Below, piece by piece: positions 44,017 to 53,900 of a DNA stretch of 64,000 nucleotides. The notes below the pieces were generated by a model. It had not been told where the DNA came from. It made no database searches and saw only the letters and a list, made by a program, of their open reading frames with translations. Each line of letters begins with the position of its first letter. The first letter of the stretch is position 1. Made by a program: the position numbers and the translations under genes. The DNA comes from Aaosphaeria pasadenensis. Taxonomy: Eukaryota > Ascomycota > Dothideomycetes > Pleosporales. Location of the stretch: contig JAKLMB010000007.1 of assembly GCA_022813625.1 (NCBI GenBank), positions 868,001 through 932,000 on the forward strand, given 5' to 3'.

Positions 44017-45050
44017 CTAAGCACTGAATGTCCTCCCAACCGCTCGTTTCTGACCGACAAGCATCGTCTCATTCCCACACTTGACCCTCTCGCCATTAAC
44101 AACCCTAGTCCCATTGTTGACAGCCCCTCCATCTACCATCTGGAATGCCACAACTCCGCCAAACGGACCTGCCGCGTTTTCTGCACCATTACTTCGCCGT
44201 TAGCCATCCACGAGCCTGGAATTTCGAGGCAATACGATCAGACTCACCATTAGCAATCTTCATAAAGCAAACGCCATCTAACCCTGCAACCTTCCCCTCA
44301 CACTTGGTGTCCCCCGCCACCGCGACACGGAACGTATAGTCCCTATTCACGGTCTTCGCGCCGCGCCTCAGGAGGTGATTGGTGCGGGCGGACAGTGCTG
44401 CCAGTGACAGGGAGCGCGGGATCGATGCGTCTGGGTTCAGATTTCCGTTTTTTCCGGGGATGTCTGTTGAGAGCTGTAAGATTCTTGAAGAGCTGGAGAG
44501 ATCGGGGGTGGACGTACCGAGTAGGATCTCAGCTTCCGTTCCGTTGGAGAAGGATCCTGATGCTGTGGTGTCGATTACGGCTTTCAGCGGTCCTGCACCG
44601 TCCTGTATACAGGTTCTACATCAGCACAATTCGAAATCTCCAACAACCGCAACGACCATCACGAGAAAAGATCTAGATGAATAGAGAACGCAAACACACC
44701 GTAACAACAACATGCCAAACCCCCTCCACCCACCCGTTCTCCTTCCCCACCAACGCAACTCCCCCATTCCCCCCATCACTCAACCCCCTCGCGATCCACA
44801 GATCCTCCACCCTGTTCTCCCCTCCCCCCTCCGTCTTCCCCAGCCCATCGCTCTTGATGCCCCCCTTGAACACCGTCGTGTCGACCTCAGTCTCGGAGTT
44901 TGGCCCCGTGTTGGGTACGATGCCGCCGATTATGCCGAGCGCCGTCGTGTTGCCGCCTGCGGAGCCGGTCAGGTGCGTCACTTTGCCATGGGCTGTGGCG
45001 TAGGGGGTGAGGGAGAGAAGAAGGAGCGGGATTGTGGTAGGGATGTGCAT
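44017..45050 (-). CDS. Egh16-like secreted protein (GEgh16/Mas/Gas family)
   Basis: Family of secreted proteins induced during appressorium formation or host contact in several plant-associated fungi, also present in saprobes. Biochemical role unknown to me. Exons 45050-44700, 44602-44248 and 44180-44017, with introns of 97 and 67 bp, give 289 aa. The signal peptide MHIPTTIPLLLLSLTPYATA is followed by HGKVTHLTGSAGGNTTALGI, the family N-terminal signature. Further landmarks are WHVVVTDGAGPLKAVIDTTASG rebuilt across intron 1, CEGKVAGLDGVCFMKIAN, and ENAAGPFGGVVAFQM rebuilt across intron 2, the conserved AGPFGG motif. An unspliced reading would end early at LTAK and lose that motif. The C terminus reads GNETMLVGQKRAVGRTFSA. 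Predicted cleavage after Ala20 (AxA) would leave His21 at the mature N terminus. Confidence 0.88.
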
Positions 45051-46444
45051 TGTGGTGGTGATTGAAGGGCTGCGAATCTATCGCGCGCGTTCGGAAAAGA
45101 ATGGGGAAAAGAAACAGATGAAAAAGAAAGAATAGACACAGAGCGACAGAGAAGAGAAAAGATAGGGGAAGGGGCGGGGAACTTATGAGGCTCTTCTTCT
45201 TCGTGACACTTCTGATATCACATCTTTGTACTTTATATCTATATATTCCCCCGTCTTATACGAACACCCCACCTACCACCTATAGCCACCAAGTACAGGA
45301 CCGCCCTTTCATCTCACCAAAACGAAACATGCCGTTTCTCCTAGTACCTACAACAGCGCGCGCAGACAGTTTCACGGCCCGGCAAAGGTACCACGAAGGC
45401 AGAGGGCGGACACGATGTTTGGACCAGCGACGCTCAATCGTCGGTTAAGGTGGAAGACAAGCACACTCAAGCTTTTTTTGAGCCCCTTCGAAGACAGGGC
45501 GCTTGGGAATGGGATCAATTGGTGGGGGAGCATTTGGTTGGAGGAGGGGAGAGGGTTGTTTGGTGGTGAAACGGAGGTGTTTTGGAGTTTTGAGCGTGGG
45601 TGGGAATGGTGTTGAGGTTGAGAGGGTGTTTGTCTTGAAGGATCTATAGGGAGTTCTATCGTTCAACTGTGAAAGGATTGTTTTTATGCCCTGACATATC
45701 TTGAATCTTTAACTCGTAGATTCTTCGAGTATGAGAAGTCTTAATATCTGTGAGTATACGGATCATCGCAGCAAAGTTTCGTTGGGTGTTTGTGGTGTGG
45801 GATGTTTGTTTATGGCTTCTTGGTATCTTGTTTCTGGTGTTACAGATCTGTCATGTTTGCGCGCGCTTATATCCCACTCCAGAGCATACAAACTACACCT
45901 ACGCGCCGTGTACTACTACCAGTGCCAACACTTGCGCACCACAGATGTACCTAGAGAACCGATGATCCGGGACGGGTTACCAAGTCTGATATTTTTGGAC
46001 ATTCCAATCTAGATAATGGTATGTTTAAGACACCCCTGAATAGGTTAGATACATAGGTAGTTGCAAACTACTCCGTACATATTGAGAGATGCGCATCAGA
46101 TAGGTATCTATCTTTAGGCTTTGGTAATGCATTGCAATATTCTTCCTGTACAATATCCTACATCAATTTGTAATAATTGTCTGTCTCTGGATTGTTCGTT
46201 CAGAGTGGTAGTGGTGATAGCGCTAACAATAGCGTATGTCACCGTTCACCCGTCCAATTCAACCGAACGCCACCCACAGCTCCGGGCATTCCGTCAGCCC
46301 CACCATCTCTTGAGAAATTTGTTTGCCTCTCTCGTTGTTATCGAAGACGGTCTTACTTCCGCGATCATGCATTGCTATTGCGATATAGTATGTGTAATTT
46401 GTCACACTCTCATCAAACAACTATCTCACGCCTCAGCGTGAACA
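45051..46444. other. intergenic
   Basis: 1.39 kb between the Egh16-like start and the tRNA gene. It contains a TACGGAGTA copy (46069-46077, as the complement). Nothing else recognised. Confidence 0.5.
46069..46077. repeat. TACGGAGTA-type 9-mer (as TACTCCGTA)
   Basis: Intergenic copy about 370 bp upstream of the tRNA gene. Confidence 0.8.
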
Positions 46445-46539
46445 TCTTCGATGGTCTAGTGGTCATGATTTCCGCTTGTCAAGTTCCTCTTCGGAATTAA
46501 CAAGCGCGGGAGACCGGGGTTCGATTCCCCGTCGGAGAG
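46445..46539 (+). tRNA. tRNA-Asp(GUC) with 23-nt intron
   Basis: Acceptor stem TCTTCGA (46445-46451) pairs with TCGGAGA (46532-46538), with one T-G wobble at the fourth pair, and the discriminator is G46539. D arm with GGTCTAGTGGTCA (A box). Anticodon stem TCCGC/GCGGG encloses the loop TTGTCAC; the anticodon GTC is at 46478-46480. The intron is 46482-46504, one base 3' of the anticodon, the canonical position. T arm: CGGGG-TTCGATT-CCCCG (46515-46531), containing the B box. The mature product of 72 nt before CCA addition is a complete cloverleaf. GUC reads both Asp codons. Confidence 0.93.
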
Positions 46540-46554
46540 TCATTCATTTTTGCC

Positions 46555-46562
46555 TTTTTTTT
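46555..46562 (+). terminator. RNA polymerase III terminator (T8)
   Basis: Run of eight T residues 16 nt after the tRNA end, preceded by a T5 at 46547-46551; either would end polymerase III transcription. Confidence 0.8.
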
Positions 46563-47171
46563 GCCAATTCGTTGGCTGTTGTTTAGGATGTGGTGGTGTT
46601 GAGACGTTTGCGTGGGTGACGAGGACGACAAACGATTGACAAGGCTAGGAATAGCTTCCTCCTTTTTTTTTGCACAATTGTCTGGCTGCTAGTGTAATTA
46701 ATACACGAAATAATACTATAATACGAGTACATATTTGTAGGGCTGCGCTGCCATGGACAAATTGCTACACCGCTATGCGCATCGTTTAGTTTGAGTGTAT
46801 CCTGTCACATAGACTCTCATCATACATTCCAGAAGATAGAATGCCTTTTCTTGCGGCGAATCACGACAATAGGGGAGTCAGCCTTGCGGTCTGTCATCCT
46901 TCTCCGTGATCCTTAGCGAACAATAGGATAGTTACAATAGAACCCTCGCACGGCCGATGAGCCTGACCGCTCTGTTCCACTTCCACCCATCTTGATAGAG
47001 CATACCAGTACTGGCACACATCGTCACCAACATGATATTCACGGAACTGCCTCTCGTCATCGCACAGGACATAATATTACAAGCAGTTTTGGCACAGAGA
47101 AATATAGGAGGCATACTTCGATTAAGGCTCGTCAATTGTAAGGCTTGCCATCATCTCCCCGTTGCCCGTAC
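46563..47171. other. intergenic
   Basis: About 0.6 kb between the tRNA and the ankyrin-type gene. A second T-run (46663-46671) with flanking sequence resembling that of the tRNA terminator is present. Nothing else seen. Confidence 0.5.
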
Positions 47172-48758
47172 ATGACTCACACTCCACGCGTAGCATTGTT
47201 CGACAACGAGATAATCAGACTATGCAGCAAAACAGAAATAAAAATGAGTGTACCATGGCCTCATCCTTACCAGCTGGAGATAGCCCCAGCTTCATTCCGC
47301 CGCCGGCTTCTCAAAGCACACATTGGGGACAGAGAACACATCAAGACGCTCTTCGCTATGGAAATACATGCTGTCGTCGATTACATTATGAAAAACAGCG
47401 AAGGCGAGGAGAGGTCTTCAACGAATCAAGGTCTCCTGGACAAGATCTGCGAGGTCCTGATTCGTAACCGGTGTGTCGGTTGGGCTGGAGATAAAGGCCA
47501 TAGACTTGGCCCAAAAGAAATTCGATACACAACCCTGATACAGATAGTATCTTTCAATCTTGCTTTCTATCTTGGGTACCGAAATCTGGTGGTAAAAATG
47601 CTGGAACAGGGCGATGCCGGTATCTTGCGTGAGGAAGAACGCGAATACTACCTCCGAGCAATCGACATCTCACTCCAATTGAAGGATCCAGATATGACAG
47701 TCATGCTTCTGAATCACGGTCCCTCATGGGAGAGGCCATATCGCTGGTCCTTCTTTGCTTTCAACTATTTAGACATCGCTGAATGGGCCGAGGAAGAGAA
47801 CCTTCACGCCATCTTCCTAACTCTACACTACAGAGTTGCTCGCCATTCATACTGCCTCAAAGAGGTTGTAAGAGTGGTCGAGAAATTCGCCATTCAGGAG
47901 CGTTGGGGAACAGCTTCCAAAGTGTTGAATGAATTCTTTCCCTGGCCGGAATCTGCCTATGCGCCACAGCTTGTATCGCTGGCCTGCCGATGTGGACATG
48001 ATGATCTACTCCAGAAGATTGTAGACCGACCTACACAAATGGATATGCAACTCTACGGAAAGAAAGGCCCACTGCATGAAGCAATTCTTCGTGGACATGT
48101 GAGTACGGTCCGCTTACTGCTCGAGAACCAAGCCCTAGGGAACGACCCTTGGGGCTGGCAGATGTCTCTGTGGAGATACGCGGCGAGAGGCGGGAGACTG
48201 GACATCATGAGACTACTTCAGGAATTTAGAACTCGAAAGGGCGTAGATATACTTAGCGTACTTGTCATCGCTGCCGAAGCTGGACGTCTTGAGATGGCAA
48301 AGTACGCTGTTGAACATAGGTTCGACAGGCCGGCCAAGGCTGGTGCCGGTCGCCGGAAAAGAGCGATGGTCACACAGCGTATTCGTTACTTTGCACTGCT
48401 ACGAGCGATCGTTCGAAACCGTGTAGATATTATCCGGTGGCTTGTCGAAGAACTCAAAATCAGCGCTGAGGGATCCGGCTATGATTGTAGCGCCAGCTGT
48501 CCGCGATTCCCGATACTTCTCGCGGTCGATTGTGGGAGCGAAGATGCGGCGAGGGTCCTTTTGAGGTTGGGATCCCCCCCGTTGCTGAAGGAAGATCTTG
48601 TCACGGTCACATCGGACTCAGAACGTGCGAAACGAGACAAATGCTTGGAAGAGCTCCGGTGCGATCTTTCATTTGGGCGTGAGGTTGCTTGGGGACTAAG
48701 TGCAACTCGCGAAGATGTCGAGAGGTGCTTTTGGGTTGCAACGGAAAGCAGAGAGTAA
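47172..48758 (+). CDS. ankyrin-repeat-like protein, function unknown
   Basis: Single open frame of 528 aa from ATG 47172 (MTHTPRVALFDNEIIRL); the later ATG 47244 (MSVPWPHPYQLEIAPASFRRRL) is also possible and would give 504 aa. The sequence is built of helix-turn-helix units with ankyrin character. The clearest is GPLHEAILRGHVSTVRLLLENQ near residue 300. Weaker units follow: YAARGGRLDIMRLLQEF, VIAAEAGRLEMAKYAVEH, LLRAIVRNRVDIIRWLVEEL and LLAVDCGSEDAARVLLRLG. Earlier units, LAFYLGYRNLVVKMLEQGDAG and DMTVMLLNHG, are degenerate. There is no additional enzymatic domain, signal peptide or membrane segment. Such diverged ankyrin proteins are abundant and fast-evolving in filamentous fungi and usually have no assigned role; a protein-protein interaction function is inferred from the fold only. 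Confidence 0.75.
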   Translation: MTHTPRVALFDNEIIRLCSKTEIKMSVPWPHPYQLEIAPASFRRRLLKAHIGDREHIKTLFAMEIHAVVDYIMKNSEGEERSSTNQGLLDKICEVLIRNRCVGWAGDKGHRLGPKEIRYTTLIQIVSFNLAFYLGYRNLVVKMLEQGDAGILREEEREYYLRAIDISLQLKDPDMTVMLLNHGPSWERPYRWSFFAFNYLDIAEWAEEENLHAIFLTLHYRVARHSYCLKEVVRVVEKFAIQERWGTASKVLNEFFPWPESAYAPQLVSLACRCGHDDLLQKIVDRPTQMDMQLYGKKGPLHEAILRGHVSTVRLLLENQALGNDPWGWQMSLWRYAARGGRLDIMRLLQEFRTRKGVDILSVLVIAAEAGRLEMAKYAVEHRFDRPAKAGAGRRKRAMVTQRIRYFALLRAIVRNRVDIIRWLVEELKISAEGSGYDCSASCPRFPILLAVDCGSEDAARVLLRLGSPPLLKEDLVTVTSDSERAKRDKCLEELRCDLSFGREVAWGLSATREDVERCFWVATESRE

Positions 48759-49544
48759 ACAATACCACGCGGTTCCGCTTCCCATATTTAGTAAATATTG
48801 GTGTTTATCACTCTGGGATGATCTGCCTATTTAGCTTCATGTGAAGTCATGGCACTAAGTGGTTATTTTTGGCAAGACACGTTAGGACCTCCAGATATGC
48901 ACCAACTATGAACAGTTAGAGCCCGCTAGACATATAAATCAATGTTCCCTGCGTCATACCAAGATTTCCAATGCAACACCACGGTGAGAGCTTGATGTTT
49001 TAATGTTGTTGATGGCATGAATCCGTGAGCGAGTTTAATGTCGACGCTCATGCGACTATATTGAAAGTGTATTCAAAGTACCAGCAGCTCAATGATTACA
49101 GTTCATTTATTGCGAATGAGGGCATGAAATCATAATCATTTGAGGGGATTTGGCATTTAATTCTGTTTAAATCTTGGTATCGCAATCATTATAGATCCAA
49201 AATGTTTGGAGCCATCCAAGTTCTATTTCCTGAAAGGGTTCTCACGTTGAGATAGGATTTAGTAGGCGAGGGTATTACATGTCATTTCTCTAAACAGATT
49301 CACGACCTCTTGACTCTCAACTCAACCCTGAAATGCGAATTCTGTTGAACAATTGTTGGCTTGTCAGTAGTAACCATCTGAAGATGACAATGATTGGTTT
49401 CGCGCAATTAATATAAATTTGATTAGGCTAATTGTCATGTCTAAAAGGAATGTGTGTATGTACAAAGATGTAAATGTAAAATCAACAAGCGTCGTATCTC
49501 CTCAAACCTCCTCATTAATTATGGTATATTTTTAACCATTCCCC
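48759..49544. other. intergenic: convergent 3' ends, AT-rich
   Basis: 786 bp between the ankyrin-type gene (+) and the PhiA-like gene (-). Visibly AT-rich, no gene seen. Confidence 0.55.
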
Positions 49545-50117
49545 TTAAGATTCGGTATAACGGCATCCTACTGGAGTGGTTGTATCAATAACCTTTGCAT
49601 TCACACCGACACAGTTCTCGAGGCCGCCCGGTTTGGCGACACCCGTGAGCCACAAGCTCCATCCGCCGTCCAACGCTCCGGGACACGCCTGCACACCATT
49701 GTCTCCGAAGGTCAGACCACCGTCTGTGATCTTCCAGCCCTTTGTCTCTGCATTCCTGGGCAATGACACTTCCGCACAGCTAGAATAGCCAATCTTGCCC
49801 TGGCCCATTCCTGATCGGTCGACATAGACGGTCTGGGGTTTGGCCCATGCGGCATAAAGTTTCAACTCTTCATTCTCGATGAAAAAGGTCGCAAAGTTGG
49901 ATTCCTTCTCGCAGGTGGCGTTTTGCGATTGGAGGTTGACTAGAAGGCTGCCACGACTGGCTTGAACACCAGAATTCTGGACGCCTGAGCCCGAGCGAAT
50001 GGTGATCAGGCCAAAGGTCTTTGGTGCTTCGGCTTTGGTGGTTTTGTATTCGGGGCTTGGGTGCGCGAATGCCGTGGCAGCAACAAAGGAGGTCAATGCA
50101 GCAGTTGTGAAGAGCAT
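49545..50117 (-). CDS. small secreted cell-wall protein, PhiA-like
   Basis: Unspliced gene of 190 aa. The signal peptide MLFTTAALTSFVAATAFA is followed by HPSPEYKTTKAEAPKTFGLITIRSGS. The FGxxxIRSGSGVQ-type start, the segment NFATFFIENEELKLY (a strand describing side-chain-like repeats) and the closing VDRSGMGQGKIGYS part resemble fungal cell-wall proteins of the PhiA group, needed for phialide and conidium development in Aspergillus. Five cysteines remain after cleavage (TCEKES, SSCAEV, QACPG, ENCVG, VGCRY), an odd number, so one may be free. One N-glycosylation sequon (NAT). It is not a cysteine-knot effector type. Family assignment is from memory of the pattern and moderately sure; secretion is well supported. 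Confidence 0.78.
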   Translation of the reverse strand: MLFTTAALTSFVAATAFAHPSPEYKTTKAEAPKTFGLITIRSGSGVQNSGVQASRGSLLVNLQSQNATCEKESNFATFFIENEELKLYAAWAKPQTVYVDRSGMGQGKIGYSSCAEVSLPRNAETKGWKITDGGLTFGDNGVQACPGALDGGWSLWLTGVAKPGGLENCVGVNAKVIDTTTPVGCRYTES

Positions 50118-51597
50118 CGTGAATGTAGTTTGATGGGAAGTTCGGTTGGTGATTTGGGAAAAGTAGAGATTGGATATTAAGCTATAGATCGTGTGCTTGA
50201 GATTGTTTGATCGAAGGTGGTGTGGTTATACGTTCAAGTGCGGAGTGTTGAAGTTTTATACTTGAGTTCATTTCCCTAATTGGCAACTCGAAGCTCCAGA
50301 CATGAAGTTCCAATATGAAGTCATTCTATAAATTCATCATCTTGCATTCGCCGTGGGTCCAATGTTGCACAGAGCATACCGATTCCTCCGACTGACCGAC
50401 CTCTCACCGAGTGTCATGGAGAGCTGACCATTCATAGGTCACCAAAACCTCCGTTAGCGACCCAGAAGTAATGTCGATCTGTCTGCGAGAGGTGCTAGCC
50501 CTAGCCCTGACGATGTTAGCATCTCTTCCGCAGACCACATGCCCATACTTGTCGCCACTCAATAGACTCCCATGTATCCAAGTAAGGAGAATTTGACGTT
50601 TCTGGAAATGGGGCGCGGCTACGTCCACTTAGCGGGGCCGCAGTCATTGTGAAACCATGTGGAGGTGGCTACGTAAATCTACCGCCCTCTAATTCGCCAA
50701 TTCGATCGTCGGTCAACCCGGCGAATTAAAATAGCTTTCCACCCATTAATATGAGGTAACCTTCCATGGCCTCCTTGAAGAAGCTCCATGCGACCTGACC
50801 ATTGAGGCTGAGATGCGATGCATCACCAGGGCACCAAGCGAGACTGACGGCAATACGGCAAGCTGACAACCCAGCGTGCTATACTGCTTCAACAGCTGTA
50901 TAGCCCAACCGCACTTGATGGGCATAGGCATTACAGCAAATGCATTTGTTCCATGGGAGGTTGGAGGGCAAACCACCGCCCAAAGGAAAGGCCGGCTTCG
51001 AACTCGGAATTCTGAGTTTTGTCCCTTCGGCCCTATGCAATAGTTCGATCCTTGTACAACTGATCACTGCTATAAGCCCCTGAGAAAGGCAACGAAGCAA
51101 ATCTAGGTGACCCGTAGGACAGAGCAGATTCACCGTCTATTGTGACCCAAGCTTTCGTTGGGTTGTCGGGTAAGCAGTCACTTGGTTGCACGCCATAAAC
51201 CGGTGGTGATCTTCAACCTGATAGTCGTCTTATGCAGGCATGCATTCAACCGTGCATGCAACTGACAATGATTTTACGTGCATGATCTCGAGGTCTGGAA
51301 TAATGACTCTATTCTAACTTCTGAACTCAACCTTATAGATGCATAAATGTGCTGAAATTCCGAAGCGAGCCCTTTCACGAATATATTGCAATTATTCATT
51401 CAGAGTACGAAGAAGGATTACTTCCTATCCGGCATTTTTGGTCTACCTAAAGAATGGGCTAATTCTCGTCAAAGTGTAGTATGCATAGATTTGAAGTGAG
51501 CTAATCATCGGCCAATTATTCTATCACCACATAATAAGCTAGATCGAGGATTCTATTTCAAGCCAGTGAACGAAGAAGAGGTGCTACCTCGTTGGTC
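50118..51597. other. intergenic
   Basis: 1.48 kb between the start of the PhiA-like gene and the 3' end of the Ecd/SGT1 gene, both minus strand. Several minus-strand frames of 70-85 codons (50404-51133) have no recognisable features and may be remnants. No tandem repeats seen. Confidence 0.5.
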
Positions 51598-53514
51598 CTA
51601 AGCCCTTCCTGAATCGTTCGCCTTTGTTTGGTCATCCAAATCAGGAGGAAATTGTATACCCATCATGCCCATCAGGTTGCCAGCCGGGCCTGCCATACCG
51701 GCCTGTCCTTTGAATGCTTTCAGCATATTATCGGCAAGATTGTAATCTTCATCCAGGTATTCCCCATCCTCGTCTTCTTCGTCTTCATCGCCTTCCGGAA
51801 CGCTCTCAGCTTTTGCTTTGCCTTTACCCTTCTGGTCCGAGACCCTGAGTATTTTCTTTGCGGACTTGTCTGCTTTCGCGATTCCATCATCAAGTTTTAA
51901 TGCTCCGTGACTGAATAATTCTGCCTCCATCATCTCTGATAGTTTGCGGATTTCCTCGTCTTCTTCTTGCTCGGCTTCTTCAGCACGGGCAAGTTCGCGT
52001 GCATCGTCTGTCAGTGCGGACTTCTCCGCCGAAGAAAGAGCCATGAACTTCTCTAGAGCTTCTTCGTACTCTTTAAACTCTTTTTCGGCATAGTCATCCT
52101 CTTCTTCGTCATCATCATCGTCATCACTATCGTTTTTGTTTCCCTTTTCCCCGCTGGGCGAATCACTGTCTTCTGGGTCGTCCCACCCTCGCGGTTCGTC
52201 GGAATCGTTATCGACGTCCATTGGGTCTAGTCCACCTGCACCATCCACTCCCGCATCTTCATCGTTCATGAAGTCATTGAACCGCTCGACCATTTTCCGG
52301 AGGTTGTCTTGGGCATGCTTGTCACCGAAACCACCAGTTCCTGGCGCACCTCCCCGTCCCGCAAGTTCGCGCTCGAACTCTGCAAAATCGATATCAAGCC
52401 AGCCCTCATCATCATTACGTACTGGCCATTGTGCGATATCTTTGTCACTCGGGAGGCTGTCGTCTCCAGTTTCCAAATCCTCAAGCAGAAGCTTAATTTC
52501 GCGAACGGGTTTCTTATCAGCGTATATGCTGTGCTGGATCAGCATTTCCAGTCCTGCGGCAACTTTAATACCCAACTCAGCCTTGTCGCGAAATGCATCT
52601 CCATTCTTGTTCACAAGGGCATCCAATGCGGCATCCCATGGTTTTGGGGGGCCCCATGTTTGCCCGAGTAATTGCGCGTACAGAACTTTCGTGAAACGAA
52701 CGCTCACTGTGACAAAGTCTTCCGGTGAGAATAGAAGGGAGGTTTTGGATTTGTCCGGTTGCAGTAGGCGAAGGGCTATGGGATCTCGAAGATAGAAAGC
52801 TTCCACTATTGGCGCAATGTAGGAAGGGTTGATGTGCAGTATGTGTGCGACCTTTCTTGGTAGTGGTAGAGTCGCATGATGTTGATTCTCAGAGATGCTC
52901 GCCGGGTAGTCTTTGAGACGATGGAATGCTTCTTTCTCCACCTTTGGAAAGTGTTGCGGTTTTGCAGGTGTCTCCGTGATGATCGATAGCGAATCTTTTA
53001 GTTCCAAGGGGCCAGGGTTTTGCACCTTCGAAAGTGGTATAATTAGCATCCGATGGTTGTTTATCCAGACTCGATTCTCGGAAACTTCTGGATTGAGCCA
53101 GGTCGGTAATGCATTCGCAGCCTCGATGAGCAGGAACTCTCCGTCGGTATCGTATATGCGTATCCATGCATCCTTGAATTCCTTACTCAACTCGCGTAAC
53201 AACCATACTATCAACCACTCATCTGCCACACTATCCCCGTGATTGGTAGATCCCTTCAACAACCATCGGCCCTCTTCACGAACGAGCTCGAGCTTGATTG
53301 GCTCCCGCTGCCAGATGTACTCTTTCAGAAATTTCTTCTCTAATGAATTCAGTGAGCGCTGAAAGGACTGCAAGCGTTCTCTTGTTTGTACATCTGATAG
53401 CCTGGTATCGATGATATAGATCATGTATTCGACCACATCTTCTGGCAATTTCTTTGGAAATCCGTCAAATCCTTCACCAAACCATTTGAAGTCGTCTTTG
53501 GGGATGTCCTCCAT
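51598..53514 (-). CDS. Ecdysoneless/SGT1 family protein
   Basis: Member of the Ecd family (yeast-complementing SGT1, suppressor of gcr2; animal Ecdysoneless), linked to transcription, splicing and cell-cycle control in other eukaryotes. I start at ATG 53514 (MEDIPKDDFKWFGEGFDGF), giving 638 aa unspliced; the frame is open to an ATG at 53589, which would add 25 unlike residues. The conserved N-terminal half has EDVVEYMIYIIDTRL, DEWLIVWLLRELSKEFKDAWIRIYDTDGEFLLIEAANALPTWLNPE and the characteristic VWINNHRMLIIPL. The C-terminal half is acidic, with a DSDDDDDDEEEDDYAEKEF run followed by a predicted helix, EYEEALEKFMALSSAEKSAL, and a further Glu/Asp block. It ends NLMGMMGIQFPPDLDDQ. No zinc or kinase domain. 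Divergent from the spindle-pole-body gene with under 400 bp between the starts. Confidence 0.9.
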   Translation of the reverse strand: MEDIPKDDFKWFGEGFDGFPKKLPEDVVEYMIYIIDTRLSDVQTRERLQSFQRSLNSLEKKFLKEYIWQREPIKLELVREEGRWLLKGSTNHGDSVADEWLIVWLLRELSKEFKDAWIRIYDTDGEFLLIEAANALPTWLNPEVSENRVWINNHRMLIIPLSKVQNPGPLELKDSLSIITETPAKPQHFPKVEKEAFHRLKDYPASISENQHHATLPLPRKVAHILHINPSYIAPIVEAFYLRDPIALRLLQPDKSKTSLLFSPEDFVTVSVRFTKVLYAQLLGQTWGPPKPWDAALDALVNKNGDAFRDKAELGIKVAAGLEMLIQHSIYADKKPVREIKLLLEDLETGDDSLPSDKDIAQWPVRNDDEGWLDIDFAEFERELAGRGGAPGTGGFGDKHAQDNLRKMVERFNDFMNDEDAGVDGAGGLDPMDVDNDSDEPRGWDDPEDSDSPSGEKGNKNDSDDDDDDEEEDDYAEKEFKEYEEALEKFMALSSAEKSALTDDARELARAEEAEQEEDEEIRKLSEMMEAELFSHGALKLDDGIAKADKSAKKILRVSDQKGKGKAKAESVPEGDEDEEDEDGEYLDEDYNLADNMLKAFKGQAGMAGPAGNLMGMMGIQFPPDLDDQTKANDSGRA

Positions 53515-53900
53515 GATTAGGTTATACCAATTGGATTTTGTGCAAACCGCGTGTTTCCAGATCCAGGCTGATCTACCATGTGAAGTCAAGAGATATCAAT
53601 AACGTTGGCGCCTCGAAATTGATTTTGGCCGTCTTGCTCACTTTCTCTGTCAAAGAATGAGGGTCGAGGGCGGATATAAAAGTTCATGTTCCGCGGGTGG
53701 CGGCACACGTGCCACCGCAATTGCCGCTTGTCTATGTGGAGCTAGCGTGGTCCCCACCGCGCCTTGTTGTTTATTCACTCGACAGAGTAAACAAATGACT
53801 GCACTCTTCTGTATCATTTGAACGTAACCTTTACATTGCTGTTTGGCTATTTTTTTCTTTCGCTCATGCATTTCAGCGATTACGACCACCTTTACGAATA
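53515..53900. promoter_or_regulatory. short divergent promoter
   Basis: 386 bp between the starts of the Ecd/SGT1 gene (-) and the CM1/PACT gene (+), the shortest divergent spacing in the window. A bidirectional promoter is a reasonable inference; no specific factor site was assigned. Confidence 0.5.

Noticed and set aside
1..45050. Possible secondary-metabolite cluster (FAD monooxygenase, short-chain dehydrogenase, permease, tyrosinase)
   Set aside because: The genes are interspersed with housekeeping genes over 45 kb and no core synthase, terpene cyclase or pathway regulator is present.
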